NCBI RefSeq assembly: GCF_023343835.1
Contig: NC_064437.1
Span: 14,930,501-14,994,500 of the forward strand
Reading direction: 5' to 3'
Length of the DNA: 64,000 bases
From: Lagopus muta
Taxonomy: Eukaryota; Chordata; Aves; Galliformes; Phasianidae
Position numbers and translations under genes: made by a program. Numbering within the stretch: the first letter of the stretch is position 1; every line of letters starts with the position of its first letter. The notes beneath the pieces were generated by a model, which worked only from the letters and a program-made list of their open reading frames with translations, was not told the DNA's origin and ran no database searches. This document shows positions 48,701 to 60,700 of the stretch, piece after piece.

Positions 48701-51700
48701 CTTTAAATATAATTTGGAAATGGGAAGTGGAACTGTTGTTTGCTCTTCTATTCCTGTACTTTATCTCATCGTCTCATTCATCCAGCTGTATTTGTGCATG
48801 AGGCTGCTGATGCCAAAACCTGATGCATTCCTCCATCAAACTGTTTCAGATACTTTGTCAGTGACTTCATCGGATCAGAGATTTACTCTTTATTTTTAAA
48901 CTTTAGGAGTGACTGCGAACCACTTCCTTTTTCCTTCTTTTTCTCTTGGAAATATTCATAGATACGCAGATACAATACTACTTCGAAGCTTTCCTTTCTA
49001 AACAGCTACTCTTTAAAGTTAAATAATAAGTAATACAATTCCCAGCTGTTTTTTTTCCCCCAGCATTTAAGTGCATGTTCTCTTAGCACATGAAATATCT
49101 TCCCTTTTTGCTTGAATAGTTCACTCTGTGCATTTCTGCTGGTGATGATTGCTGATGCAACAGGACAGAGATCAGGGAGCAGGCTGCAGGCTGAAAAAAT
49201 TGTTCTGTGCGGTTGTTTTTATGCTCGCTGGCTGGCTTTAGAAAGCAGGAGAATCAAAACTGGTGCAATGGGATATTGATGTTGGTGTGGTCAGGTTTGT
49301 GAACTCACAGGCTATTTATGTTGAGACTGTAATAATCAAAGCTGTGCAAATGATTCATATTTGGCTATGTGCAGATAATATTTACTGGCTTCTGTATTTC
49401 CCCCTTTCACCTCTTAGGATAAAGCCTATCTGGAGAACACAAAGTGAGGAAGAGCTCAGTGCTTGAAAAAGCATTACACTTGTTATTTGTATGCAATATC
49501 TTTGCCAAGCTGGGCACGAAGCATAAATGTTCTAAATCTTCTTTGGTGAAGTTTGCAGCTGGCAGAATGACCAAGTGAGGCCAGTGGTTGGAACAATAGA
49601 TTCTGCTCAACAATCTGGAGCAGCTAATGATAAAGATGGAAGAAGATGGTAAAAGCACCTGTTCTTAGACCGGGTCTAAGAGTTGGCTGCTTCTTGCCTT
49701 GCCCGTGTCCTGCATGTCGCTCTGTCCACTTGGGGATGTGGAATGAGTAACATGAGTACTTCTTGGATATACTTATATGCCTAGCCTGATTGGTAGCTTA
49801 GAAACTTTCTGTACCATGGAAATGCATGCAACTTTTCAGAACATCCTGCCAAAGAGCAGCTCTGGAACTTAAACATCTGTTTTGTGAGAAAGCATCCAAT
49901 TTGTGGGTTTTTGTTTTAGTTTTTTCCATTTGTTACTTCCAGTTTCCTGTAGTGGGAAGCTGTGCAGGTGGTCACTGCATGTCACATCTTTGTACTTCTT
50001 TCAACTCCCTGTTAAATCATACAGTGTAGGGAAAGGCAGTGCAGTAAGTCTGGGTGGGAGGAATGTTGGATGCTTACATTGGAAGTCCTATCGGATTCCT
50101 TAGTTTAACTTCTTACGCTTGAAGTTGATGTTGTGTGATGCGTGATTAGTGTTTTCAGCAGCTTTTTTTCCTACTTTGCTGTGTCTTTATTGTAAGCTCC
50201 AAATGTGGGAATATTCAGTATGACTTCAAAGTTCTAGAATTATCATCCTTAACTTTCTGAAAAGTGCCTGTGCTCACTGAAAGAAAACAACAGCAACAAG
50301 AAATCTGCATTTTTTGGGAGGAGGAGTTCTTTAAGAATATCTGTGTAACAGTGGGATAATCACATAAATGCTACTTGTAGAGTTTCCTTTCTTAAGGGAT
50401 GTAAGAGAGTAACTTGCAACATTGTTCTGATGTAATGAGAAGTTACAAACAGGAAATATTGTATATACTTAATTCATTGCTACTGTTATTGCTGTGAAAT
50501 TGATGTGCACAGAATTATTGTGTTTCTTTAAATGGAGAATGTTTCTTACTGCTTCAGTTGAACTTATTGTCCTGTTCTGGAAAAGTCTGTCTTAAACTTG
50601 GAGATTTTGAAATGTAGAAACTACTCTTGTCACTGGGCAGATCTTTTTGTGGTTATACAGTTATTCTTCCTGCGTTTGCTGACTGTCTTTCTTTGCATTA
50701 CCTTTTCTAAGAGGCTTGACTTGACAGGCTATTGCCAGATGTTAGTGTTGGTCAGCACTGGGAAACAGTTTGGGTCACTCAGATGCTGCTGAAGCAAAAT
50801 GGTGTATGCTATGGGAGGGCTGGATCATGCTTGTTATGCAGCTCTATGGCACTGTCTTAGAGCTTTTACAGAGCACTTACAATGCTGGGGAGAATCTTGG
50901 TTCTTTTGCCTGACTTCCTTACAAGATACAAAGATGTCATAAAGTGACGTCAGTTCAGCTATAAAATACAACCATCTCTGTGGAGTTGGTCAGCTGCAAC
51001 TCTGTGCTGGTTGTGGTGGGTTTTTGTTGGTGCTAGAATGGAGAAAATTCTTTTGACTGGAGCCTACATACAGTGTCTGCACAACAGCATGGTATGCGCT
51101 GTGAGCTTGAACTAGCACCTCTGTCAACATGTGTTTCTTGTGGCGTTGTATGGCCAGGTGTCTGTGAGCTGTGTGTACTAGACAGTGGGAAGTGGTCATC
51201 ATTCTGTGCTGACTTCTGATGTTTTCATCAAGCTTCTTCATTTTAGTTCTCTTAATTTAATTTGTGCCCAAACTCCAGCTGATCTACTGGGAAAAAAGTG
51301 ATCTTGACTTCAATTAAGAGGTGTTTGTACGATGACAAAGATGCACGGCTTCCCTCAGCACAGTATTGAAATTAACTCACAACTGAAAGTTTGGTATTTT
51401 GTTTGTAAGCACTGTGGCAAAAATTAAATGGTTTATTTAAGAATATAAGCTAGACTACTAAGTAAGACTTCTTTCTTGCTTTCTTAATAAACATTTTTCT
51501 GCTCTTTTTTTAGACATGGACCGTGATTATGGGCATGGAGGCTATGGTGGCCCACGATCCATGGACTCTTACCTTAACCAGTCCTATGGGATGGAGAGTC
51601 ATGGAGGTGGAGGCGGAGGAGGTGGTGGTGGTGGTAACAGGTAAAACGATCCTTCAGTTCTCCCAATAATTGATTAAATCCAATTTTAAGTTTAAATCAT

Positions 51701-54700
51701 TCTGCTCTCTAACTTAAGTGTTCCTGAGGCATGTTGTTATGATTTTTTTTATGAACACTTTTGTTCTGAATCTTCGTATTTGTTAACTACTGGCAAATAT
51801 TAAACTGTAAAAGCTAGATTGTAACAATCAACACTTTTGTGGAAATGTTTGACAGTGAAACAATGTTTCTTTGAATGAAAATGGATTTTTTTTTATTTTT
51901 TTGTAATGGTTAGTAATTCGTAGTTGATTGGCCTGACATACTGTTTCTGACAGCAGACTAGACCTAATTGGTTTGGTGCCTTAGACTGAATCTATCAACA
52001 TTCCGTTTTCAAGGAACATTTAGGATATGTGCTCTTTGGTTTGAATGTGGCGTGCTCAAATGATCTTGGTATTGAATCTGAAAGTCATGTCCAGATTATT
52101 TAATTGGCAGGTACTGATTACACTCAAAATTGTGTGCTTGTTTTAGGCCGCTTTGTAAGATGGATTGATCTAAAAATAAATTTTCTGATGCAGTGGTCTT
52201 AAAGTTGTGTATTTAATGCTAGGATATTATTCCTGTTGCTCTTTCGGATTAAATAACAAAAACAAAAACACCCCCAAAAAAACCAGTGAGAAGCAGCTGA
52301 TTTGATTTAGGGTTCAGAATCATATTCAAAAAAGCATGCTTTCCAGAGTAGTGATTCTATCTCAGAGGAAATAACACGTGAAGAAAACTTTGATAATCTG
52401 ATGGTTTTCTTGTATGCGCCTTTGAATTCTTGTCCGACTCTAGCCAGCCTACACTATGATTCCTCTTTGTAGTCACTGCAGTGCCACTGGGCAAGGACAG
52501 AACTAAGTAGGTAGGCTGGAGAAATGTTGTTTTGCTGCATGGTTCCGTTAAACATTTTAGTTCAGTTTAATTTGTTTACTGATGAGCATTAAGATTGACT
52601 TGAAAGTCTGAGCAGAGAATCAGGAATGAGCTGTACCTACCATACAGTAATCTGCATATGATTGATGTTGAATGACTTTGAACATGGAAATATCTCTTGC
52701 CATGTAACGTTTATATTGTGCATGGACTCTTTCTGTAGATAGTGTCATTTTCTGTGTAGTTCTGGGTCTTCTACAAGATGTTTTAAAATGAAGGTGTTCA
52801 GTTTCCTGTAGATCCAGGCACTGAGTCTGTTCCAGCTTGTATTTTAACAGTCAAGGGGTTGTCTATCCCAGCTCCTGCTGAATCACCTACTGTAACTCTG
52901 CAGGGATACTATGTGTTTCCCTTCCAACTGGTTACAAATGCAGATAATATTCAGCCTGACTGTCTCCTAAAGTAAAACAAACTCTTAGTAAATAGCTAAA
53001 GATTTCAGCTTCTTGTTTTGTTACTGTGAAATTTCAAAGGCTGTATTTTTGTTCACAGTGCATGGATTGTGATAGACTTCAAAAATCCTGAGTTGCTAGA
53101 CTTAATGGTCTGCAAACAAAAGATACATGTATATTGAAGATGGTGAACCTTTAATGGGATACTGAATATTACAGGGAAGGAGATTTCTAAAAAGTATTAA
53201 TATGAATGGAAGAGCACTTAATTTGTCTTTAAAATCAGAGTTCTGGGATGTTTAAGACTCACAACTGTACCACTAAAAAAAAAAAGTTTTTCTCTCAGAT
53301 GAGAGCTAAGCCACCTTTTAACTGCTGTTTAACTGTTAAACTATGAGGGCATGATTTTGAAGAAGGGAGAGTTTGACTGGCCTGTGAATGTCTGCAGGTG
53401 ATTATTGTCATGAGACTAGGGCTGGGCTCTAATCGTATCTTAGCAAATGTTGCCGAAAATTTTAACTAAGCAAAGTTCATGCATACTGAACTTTAGAATT
53501 CCTTGTAGCAAAAATGGCTCAGATAGCTTTCTATCTGGTCACAGTGTCATTTGCCCAGCCCTAATCAAGATTAAACAATAACACAACTGTACAGACCAGT
53601 ATAGTAGTAAATTGATTTTAGTTGATAAATGTCAACTGATAACTTGTCTTTTGAAATGTATAACTTTAGTAAGCTTACTTTTTTTTCTCCTCACTGTGCA
53701 ACTTTTCCAGGTTTGGACCTTATGAGTCTTACGACTCCGGGTCTTCTCTGGGTGGGCGAGATCTGTACAGATCTGGCTATGGTTATAATGAACCCGAACA
53801 AAGCCGCTTCGGAGGTAGTTATGGTGGTCGATTTGACAACTCCTACCGGAATAGCCTTGACTCTTTCGGAGGTAGAAACCAGGGCGGGTCTAGCTGGGAA
53901 GCACCTTACTCCCGTTCAAAATTGAGGCCTGGGTTTATGGAGGACAGAGGAAGAGAGAGTTACTCTTCCTACAGCAGTTTTTCTTCACCCCATATGAAGC
54001 CTGCACCTGTAGGCTCTCGGGGGAGAGGAACGCCTGCTTATCCTGAAAGTGGATTTGGAAGCAGAAACTATGATGCTTTTGGAGGACCATCAACAGGCAG
54101 AGGCCGAGGCCGAGGAGTAAGTACAGAATCTTTTCAGATTCTTTTCACTAGACACTCTTTTAAACCCTTTCAAGACCACTGCTATACAATTGATACACTG
54201 TTCAATACAGTGTGTTGTGTTTTCGTTGTCTCTTTTTTTTGTCCAAGCAAACTATCATGGTTGATGATGTTGTTTACCCCCCTTGAAGCTGTCTTCAAGT
54301 AGAACGCAGTCTCTTTCTCTTTCGAAAGTAATGAGTAATAGAAGACTAGTTGATAAGGTTTATTAAATCTCTCCTTTTGTGTGAAAGGTGAAGATAAAAG
54401 TAATAGGTTTGGTCTAAAAGGGATTAAAAGGACTTGCATTTTTCCTTGTAAACACTAGCATCCTTCTTGCTGGTGGGGAAATTTTTGAGTATTGTAAAAG
54501 TTTAATTCAAAGCCATTTGAAGTTTTGAGTAGGTTAAAGGTGCAATGTATATGCAAAAAATAAAAACCAGGTTGTGAATGCTAGAGTAGTTTTTGTTTCC
54601 CGTAAAGGTAAAAATCTTAGCTAAATCTTTAGTATGTTCAACATGTGCTTGTATATTGAAAAATGCACATGACTTGTGTATTGAAGGAATGATGAGGAGG

Positions 54701-57700
54701 AAATTGTGAAGGTAGGTGGTTAGCTGTTACAATGATTCTCATTTAAAATTGGAGCATCATTTAAAAGGGGCATCATCAACTTGAAATCAGATTCTTTCAC
54801 AGACTTGAGATAATGTTCCTAGTCTTCCTAATTGTGTGTTTTATTTTGCAGCTGTGTTGTAACTTTTTCAGTGGCTTCCAGGGTAGGATGTAAAAAATAT
54901 GTCAGTATTAAACATACACAAGTAGTGGATCACAGACAATTTGGAGCAGTAATGCTTGATGTTAAATGAGTTAGAGGAAAAATTGGAGAGAATTAAGAAA
55001 TCATCTTGACAGAAGTATGAACTTTAAGTTGATGGTGTCCCTTTACACTGGTTTTATAATCTCAATTTTGATATATATATATTTAATTTCAAAGCATAAA
55101 GGGTTCAGTGAGTGCTTTTCTGTCTGTGCCTCCAGATGCAACCTCACTTTTAAAATTCTTGTGTGCCATATTTCTTTGGGAAGTGATTCTTTAATGTTAA
55201 ACTTGTTTGTAGCTTGAAGTGTAGAGGAAGATTATTTGTTTATTTTTAATGTGTTTTTTTTTTTTTTTTTTTGAAGTGCCTAATTGTGTGTTGGTTTTGT
55301 TTCAGAAGATTTACTTTGCAGCATTCTTGTATACTGTAGTTGCCATATTCAAATTTTAGCTCAGGGTTGCACATGGCTACTAGCTAGCATGTAGCATGGT
55401 TTTAGAAATAGCCTGATCTTCTTATTTCTTTACTTGTCAAGCTGAAAGCACTTGATTCCTAAACTTTGATGCCATCCTTTCAGAACTTGTTTGGATCTGA
55501 AAGTTTTGTGCAAAATTTTGACCAAGCAGCCTTATTTCTTCTTTGTTTTTGCTTTTTAAAATCTATCTTTGTGGGCCTCTGCATTGTCCTTTATTACATA
55601 AGAACTAAACTACTTACTATATTTAAAATGCATTGCACCTTTAATAGATACTGTTTAAAAAAAAAAAAAAAAAAAAAGTACTTGAAATTATTCAAGTGCT
55701 GACTTCATGTCAAATTTATATACATGCTAGGTAGTTCTGTAACTATCTCAACTAAATAAATTAACGTGGAGATCTTGTGCATGGACTTCTGATTAAGACA
55801 AGTAACCTGTTCTGGTACATTCAGTTTGTGATTTAAAATCTGCTACTAAAATGGGCATACATTTTGTGGAAAGTATGTTTGAAGTTATTTTCATGTTTAT
55901 TTAACTTTGCTAGTGTAGCAGTAATTTTCTTCTCACAGTGATGGGGATATTTCTGCTTATCCAATATACCCAACCAGTCAGTGGGCTCCCTTCTGCCCTT
56001 TATTAATCAAATAGTTGAGCTAGTGTTAAGAAAAGTGTTAGCGCTTTGGGAAAAAAATGGCTGCCTAACTTCTCCCTCTTCAGATTACTCAGAGAGGTTG
56101 TTCTTGTAAATAGATGTCCATAAATGTCTCTAGAGCATTTCAGATATGATAGAAAGGCTTAGTTTTTCAAATGAATTTTCATTCCTGTTGCTGGCATGGT
56201 TTTTGTACAAAGCACAACTTTTGAATTCACTGTCATGCATCGTCCTGGAATGATTAATTAAAAGAGAGACTGAGCTTCCTTCAAGTTTATCACTGGATGA
56301 CCTTTATTAATTTTTCAGTTGCTGATTATTGGGCATAAAGAAGTTTGTCTTTTTTTTTTTAATGGCTGTCAACTAGAGTATAGGAGAAAATGATTTGGTT
56401 AGCTGCTTTTTCACAGAAGGACAAGTTTTATGTAGAAAATCTGAAGAGGGAAGCAAAGATTCTAGGCTGAGACTGACAGGCACGTTCGTCATCTTGGACA
56501 ATGGTTCTGAATAAGCAGAAACACAATTTTTATATGTATGTGTGTGTGTATTTTACTGGACAAACACCCACACAGCCTTTGCACAAACATTGAAATTGGA
56601 AGCTTAAATTTCCCCTGCATTTTGTTCCAGAATGCACGTTTTAGTTTACAGTTTAATTGTAAACACTTGTGCCAAGTAATTGTTATGTCTATCTGTCATA
56701 TACTAATACTTTTTTTTCACGAATTTCCAGCACATGGGAGACTTTGGAGGAATGCACAGACCTGGAATTGTTGTTGACTATCATAACAAACCCAGCCCTG
56801 CAGCAGTTGCTGCAAGAGGAATAAAAAGGAAAATGATGCCACAGCCATACAACAAACCTGGTGGGACATTTATCAAGAAACCCAAAATGACAAAACCTAT
56901 TTTGAAGTTGACACAGAAAAAGTCATCTAGTAAGTGATAAAGAGCCAGCATTAAGTAAAAATTATTACAACTTAATTATCAGCAATTATTTCCTTTTAAT
57001 ATTCAGGAAGAAGTCTTCATGTGCTGTTTTGTAACTGTTCTAACTATTGAGAGGCCTAGTGCAGTTTATTAAGACCTACACTGAAAGGTGCTCTGAGCAA
57101 TGTAGCTGAAAACTAGAAAAGTGGATTTCAAGTAACAGAAACCTGATGCACACAACATAGGCTGTATTTCAGCAAGTTTTTAAAAATCATTTTTAGTGTC
57201 TAACATGTCTCAAAAAGTTATTCCCTCCTTGGCTTTTTGGAGTTAAATAGCAGTGATTGTTTCTAAAAGTATGGTTTGTTTGTTTGTGTGGATATCTGGT
57301 TTAATTCTAGTGCTATTAAAATATGGTGAATTGTAGATGTAGACTGTCTTAAATGCAGGATAATATTTTTTTTTCTGAATAATTTAGCTGCTTTAAAATT
57401 AATTGATAGTGATATTAAACAGCAGTTTTGTATTATTTATTTCTTCCTTGTTTTGTGCTTATAGATATGAAGTCATCTTTCCAGGATTCTACTATAGAGG
57501 TAAGACTCTCCAAACTGGAAAATGTTTGATTAGTTCAGAAGTTTGTACAGCATACCTTAATGCAGGTAATTGCTAACCTAGAGTTATTTAAGAACTAAGC
57601 TCTTAATTATGAAAGTTCTTGTAAACTTTTTTTCCCATTTTATCTTAAGCTATCTCAGTTTGGTGGCCTAAAATCTTACTGATTTTGAATGAAAGGTATA

Positions 57701-60700
57701 GCTTGTGCTATACCTTGTGAAAAGTGAATTTAAAATGTGTTTGTAGGTGTACAGGCTACTCTTGTGATATAGCTATGATGTGAACACTCCCCATATTGTT
57801 ATGGGCAGTCAGCTTGATTTCACATACCTGTGACCTGCTTGGGGTTAGGAAATTCAAGTAGAAAATGATGGGAACTACTACAGTGAGAATAGATCAGACA
57901 TGGGCGTATTAAGGAGAGAAAGTGAATGGAAAGGAGGTCACTATTAACAGATGGTCTCTGGTAAGGTGCAATGGATTAGTTCCCACTTACAGGAACATCA
58001 GTTGCAACTGTATACAAGAAATGTGATTATTAAGCTCAGGGTATTTATCTTTTTCTCTGTGTTGAGACTGAAACATTGTTTCCTTCTCGTTGACTGGAGG
58101 TATTAATGTATTCTCAACAAAGTATAAGTTGGAGTTGAGAGTCAGGCTTGTGTAGAAGGTGGTATTTTGCTTATGAAATAAATTCATATATATATATATA
58201 TATTAATGTATTAAAGATTAATATATGACTTGAGGTTATAAGTACTTGAGGTACATTAAGTCCATATGTAGTTACTCTGTACACTTTATCATATTTGATT
58301 AAAATGAAGACGTAACAAATTATTTGAATTAAAGTGACTTAAACTGTTATTTGGATTTAGAATGGCATTGCATCTTTTTCATGATATTTGTTTTTTTAAA
58401 TTAGGAGATTGAAGTGGATACAAGTGGTGCAGTTGTTATATATGAAGACTTTACAAGAGATGCTTATGATGTTGGGTATCAGACTTTTGGAGGTAAGTCA
58501 GTTGGCTTTGTCAGGTAAGGTTTTATAGATTTTTTTTTTTTTGTGTGTGTGTGTGACTGAGTGAATAGATTTGGTGTGTTTGTGTGTATGACTTCTAGTG
58601 ATTATTGCACAACATGACTCGTTGTTTTTAACAGAGTTTATGCATTTAGACCATGGAGGAGAATAGGGTTTGTAATATCTAACCATTGCTTATTTTGTCT
58701 CTGCATTGTAATTCTCATTTTGGATCCTTTATCCAAATTTAGGAATTTTAAAAATTGCATACATTTTTCTACTGCTTAAAAATTGGTGTAAGCACACTGA
58801 AGGAAAGTGGGAGCCTCACGGTGTGGTACCAGCTTGTATGTAGGCACAGGCTTCTATTTCCTCAGCTTGTAACTGTATGGGTGCATAAGTTTATGAGTTT
58901 GAGGAGTAAGATACTGGCTTTACTCCCCAGAATGTTGTACTGCTGCAGAAACAGTACAACAAATGATTCTTTGGATGCTTCTGGGATTGGTGGTAAGACA
59001 GTAAGTAAAATTGAAATACTGAGGCCTGTGCGAAGTGTGGGTGTTGATTGTTTTTGATTTGCCTTTTTTTTTTTTTTTTTTTTTAAATGAACTTTTATAG
59101 TAATAAAAAGAACCCAACAATTTTGGATAGAAGTTTTTCTCATGTCTGGATCAGATCAATTTTTTCAACTCTGCTACAAAACAATAAGATGTAGTGTTCA
59201 TCAGGAATGAAGGGTAAACTGTTAGTCATTAGAAATGTTTTCAATCTCAGTGACATTTCTAAACCTGCAGAGCTTTTCACTAGTCTCCAGTTTTCTTATA
59301 TTCCCCTGCTGTATGTTCCTTTGTTCCTACTGTTTGGATGCAGACAGATTATATTTTATGTATTATATATATTATATGCACAGGAAGAATAAGTGATTTT
59401 TTTTTTTTTTTTACTGCTCTGAAACAACTAACTGAATAATATTTTAATATTCCTACTGCATATAGGCTTTAGAAGTAAGCATAAGTACACGTCTGCAAAA
59501 GATCTATGTCTATAAGTCTTCAGTGTTGCAGAAACATTTTGTAGTCATTTGTCTACACTCCTACATATGTGCTAGATGATTGTTTAACAAAGCTTTTTTC
59601 CTGGTGCTTTTTTCTGTGCCCTTTTCTGGTTACTTACTTGGAAAGGCCTTTAATAACTAGGCACAACAAAATAGGAGTTGATTTACTCTGAATTTTCTTT
59701 TATGAGTGTAATCTAGAACAGTTTGAAGTAGATGTTTTAATTTGTCTTCTGTAATGGAGGGAAAAAACTTCTATGGCATTTAAATAGGCCTTCAAACCAT
59801 TTTGGTTTTTTTTTGGTTTTTTTTTTCTCTGCATTTTTCGCTATTCCTTGGGTGTTTGTGGCAGAAATGTGGAAGGCAGGTGCTTTCCCTGGAAAGATGG
59901 ATTTTTTGGGGGGTACGTGATGTTTTAAAATCCTTCTGTATGTTAAGATTCCAAAGGAGAAGCTAAAAGTGAAGAGGAGGAAAAGCGGCGAATTGAGGCA
60001 AGAAGAGAGAAGCAAAGGCGTAGAAGGGAAAAAAACAGCGAGAAATACGGCGATGGATACAGGTTTGTGTTGTAACTTGTCTTGTGTGCTTTGGTTTTTT
60101 CTGCCTTATTCTTACATAATAAGGATATGTCTTTGCTACTGACAGGACCTTTTGGACTGTTTTTAAATGAAAAATAGATCCAACAAACAAGCAGAAATAA
60201 ACAGCACCCAAATCTCTTGATTTAGAAGACTGGATATTCAGCTCTGGGGCCCAAAGCATAAGAAAGAGGCACGGACCTGTTAGAGAGGGCCTGAGGAGGT
60301 TCGCAAGGATGATCAGGTTAAGGGAGCTGGGGTCATTTAGTCTATAGAAGAGAAGTCTCTAGGGGGGAAGACCTAATAGCAGCCTTATTGTACTTAGAGG
60401 GGCCTATAGGAAAGATGAGGGACTTTTTGTTCAGGGCTGTAGGGAGAGGACAAGGGGTAACAGTTTCTCTAACAGAGTGGATTTTGATTAGGAATTGGTG
60501 AAGAAATTCTTCATGATGAGGGTGGTAAGGCACTGGCGTACGCTGCCCAGAGAGACTGGGGATACCTCATCCCTGAGAAGTGTTTGTGGCCAGACTGGGT
60601 GGGACTTGAACCACTTGATCTAGTGGGAGGTGTGCCTGCCCATGGCAGGGTGGTTGGAACTAGGTGATATTTAAAGTCCTTTCCAACCCAAGATGTTTTA

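Larger units (their letters stand above)
45739..51513 (+). other. ZNF326: ZNF326 intron 1
   Basis: A 5.8-kb intron. The first 430 bases are the G-rich continuation of the CpG island, and the rest is AT-rich. It holds a CR1 fragment, an (AAT)n microsatellite, a CTCF-like site and a CRE-plus-TATA pair, each listed separately. No additional coding exon was recognised, although the human protein has extra N-terminal residues that an unrecognised exon could encode. Confidence 0.85.
54117..56730 (+). other. ZNF326: ZNF326 intron 3
   Basis: A 2.6-kb AT-rich intron with a T19 run (55254-55272) and an A21 run (55657-55677). No coding sequence or recognisable mobile element was seen. Confidence 0.9.
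58493..59947 (+). other. ZNF326: ZNF326 intron 6
   Basis: A 1.45-kb intron with T-(GT)n at 58531-58554 and poly(T) tracts at 59063-59084 and about 59398-59412. The acceptor GTTAAG has a poor pyrimidine tract. Confidence 0.85.

Noticed and set aside
49141..49194. Possible C/D box snoRNA (TGATGA followed by CTGA)
   Set aside because: The box-like words occur at a plausible distance, but the flanks do not form the required terminal stem and no internal C'/D' arrangement is convincing.
50990..51241. 83-codon minus-strand frame in ZNF326 intron 1 as a transposon ORF
   Set aside because: I suspected repeat-derived sequence, but could not match it to mariner, CR1 or any other family, so no element is called.
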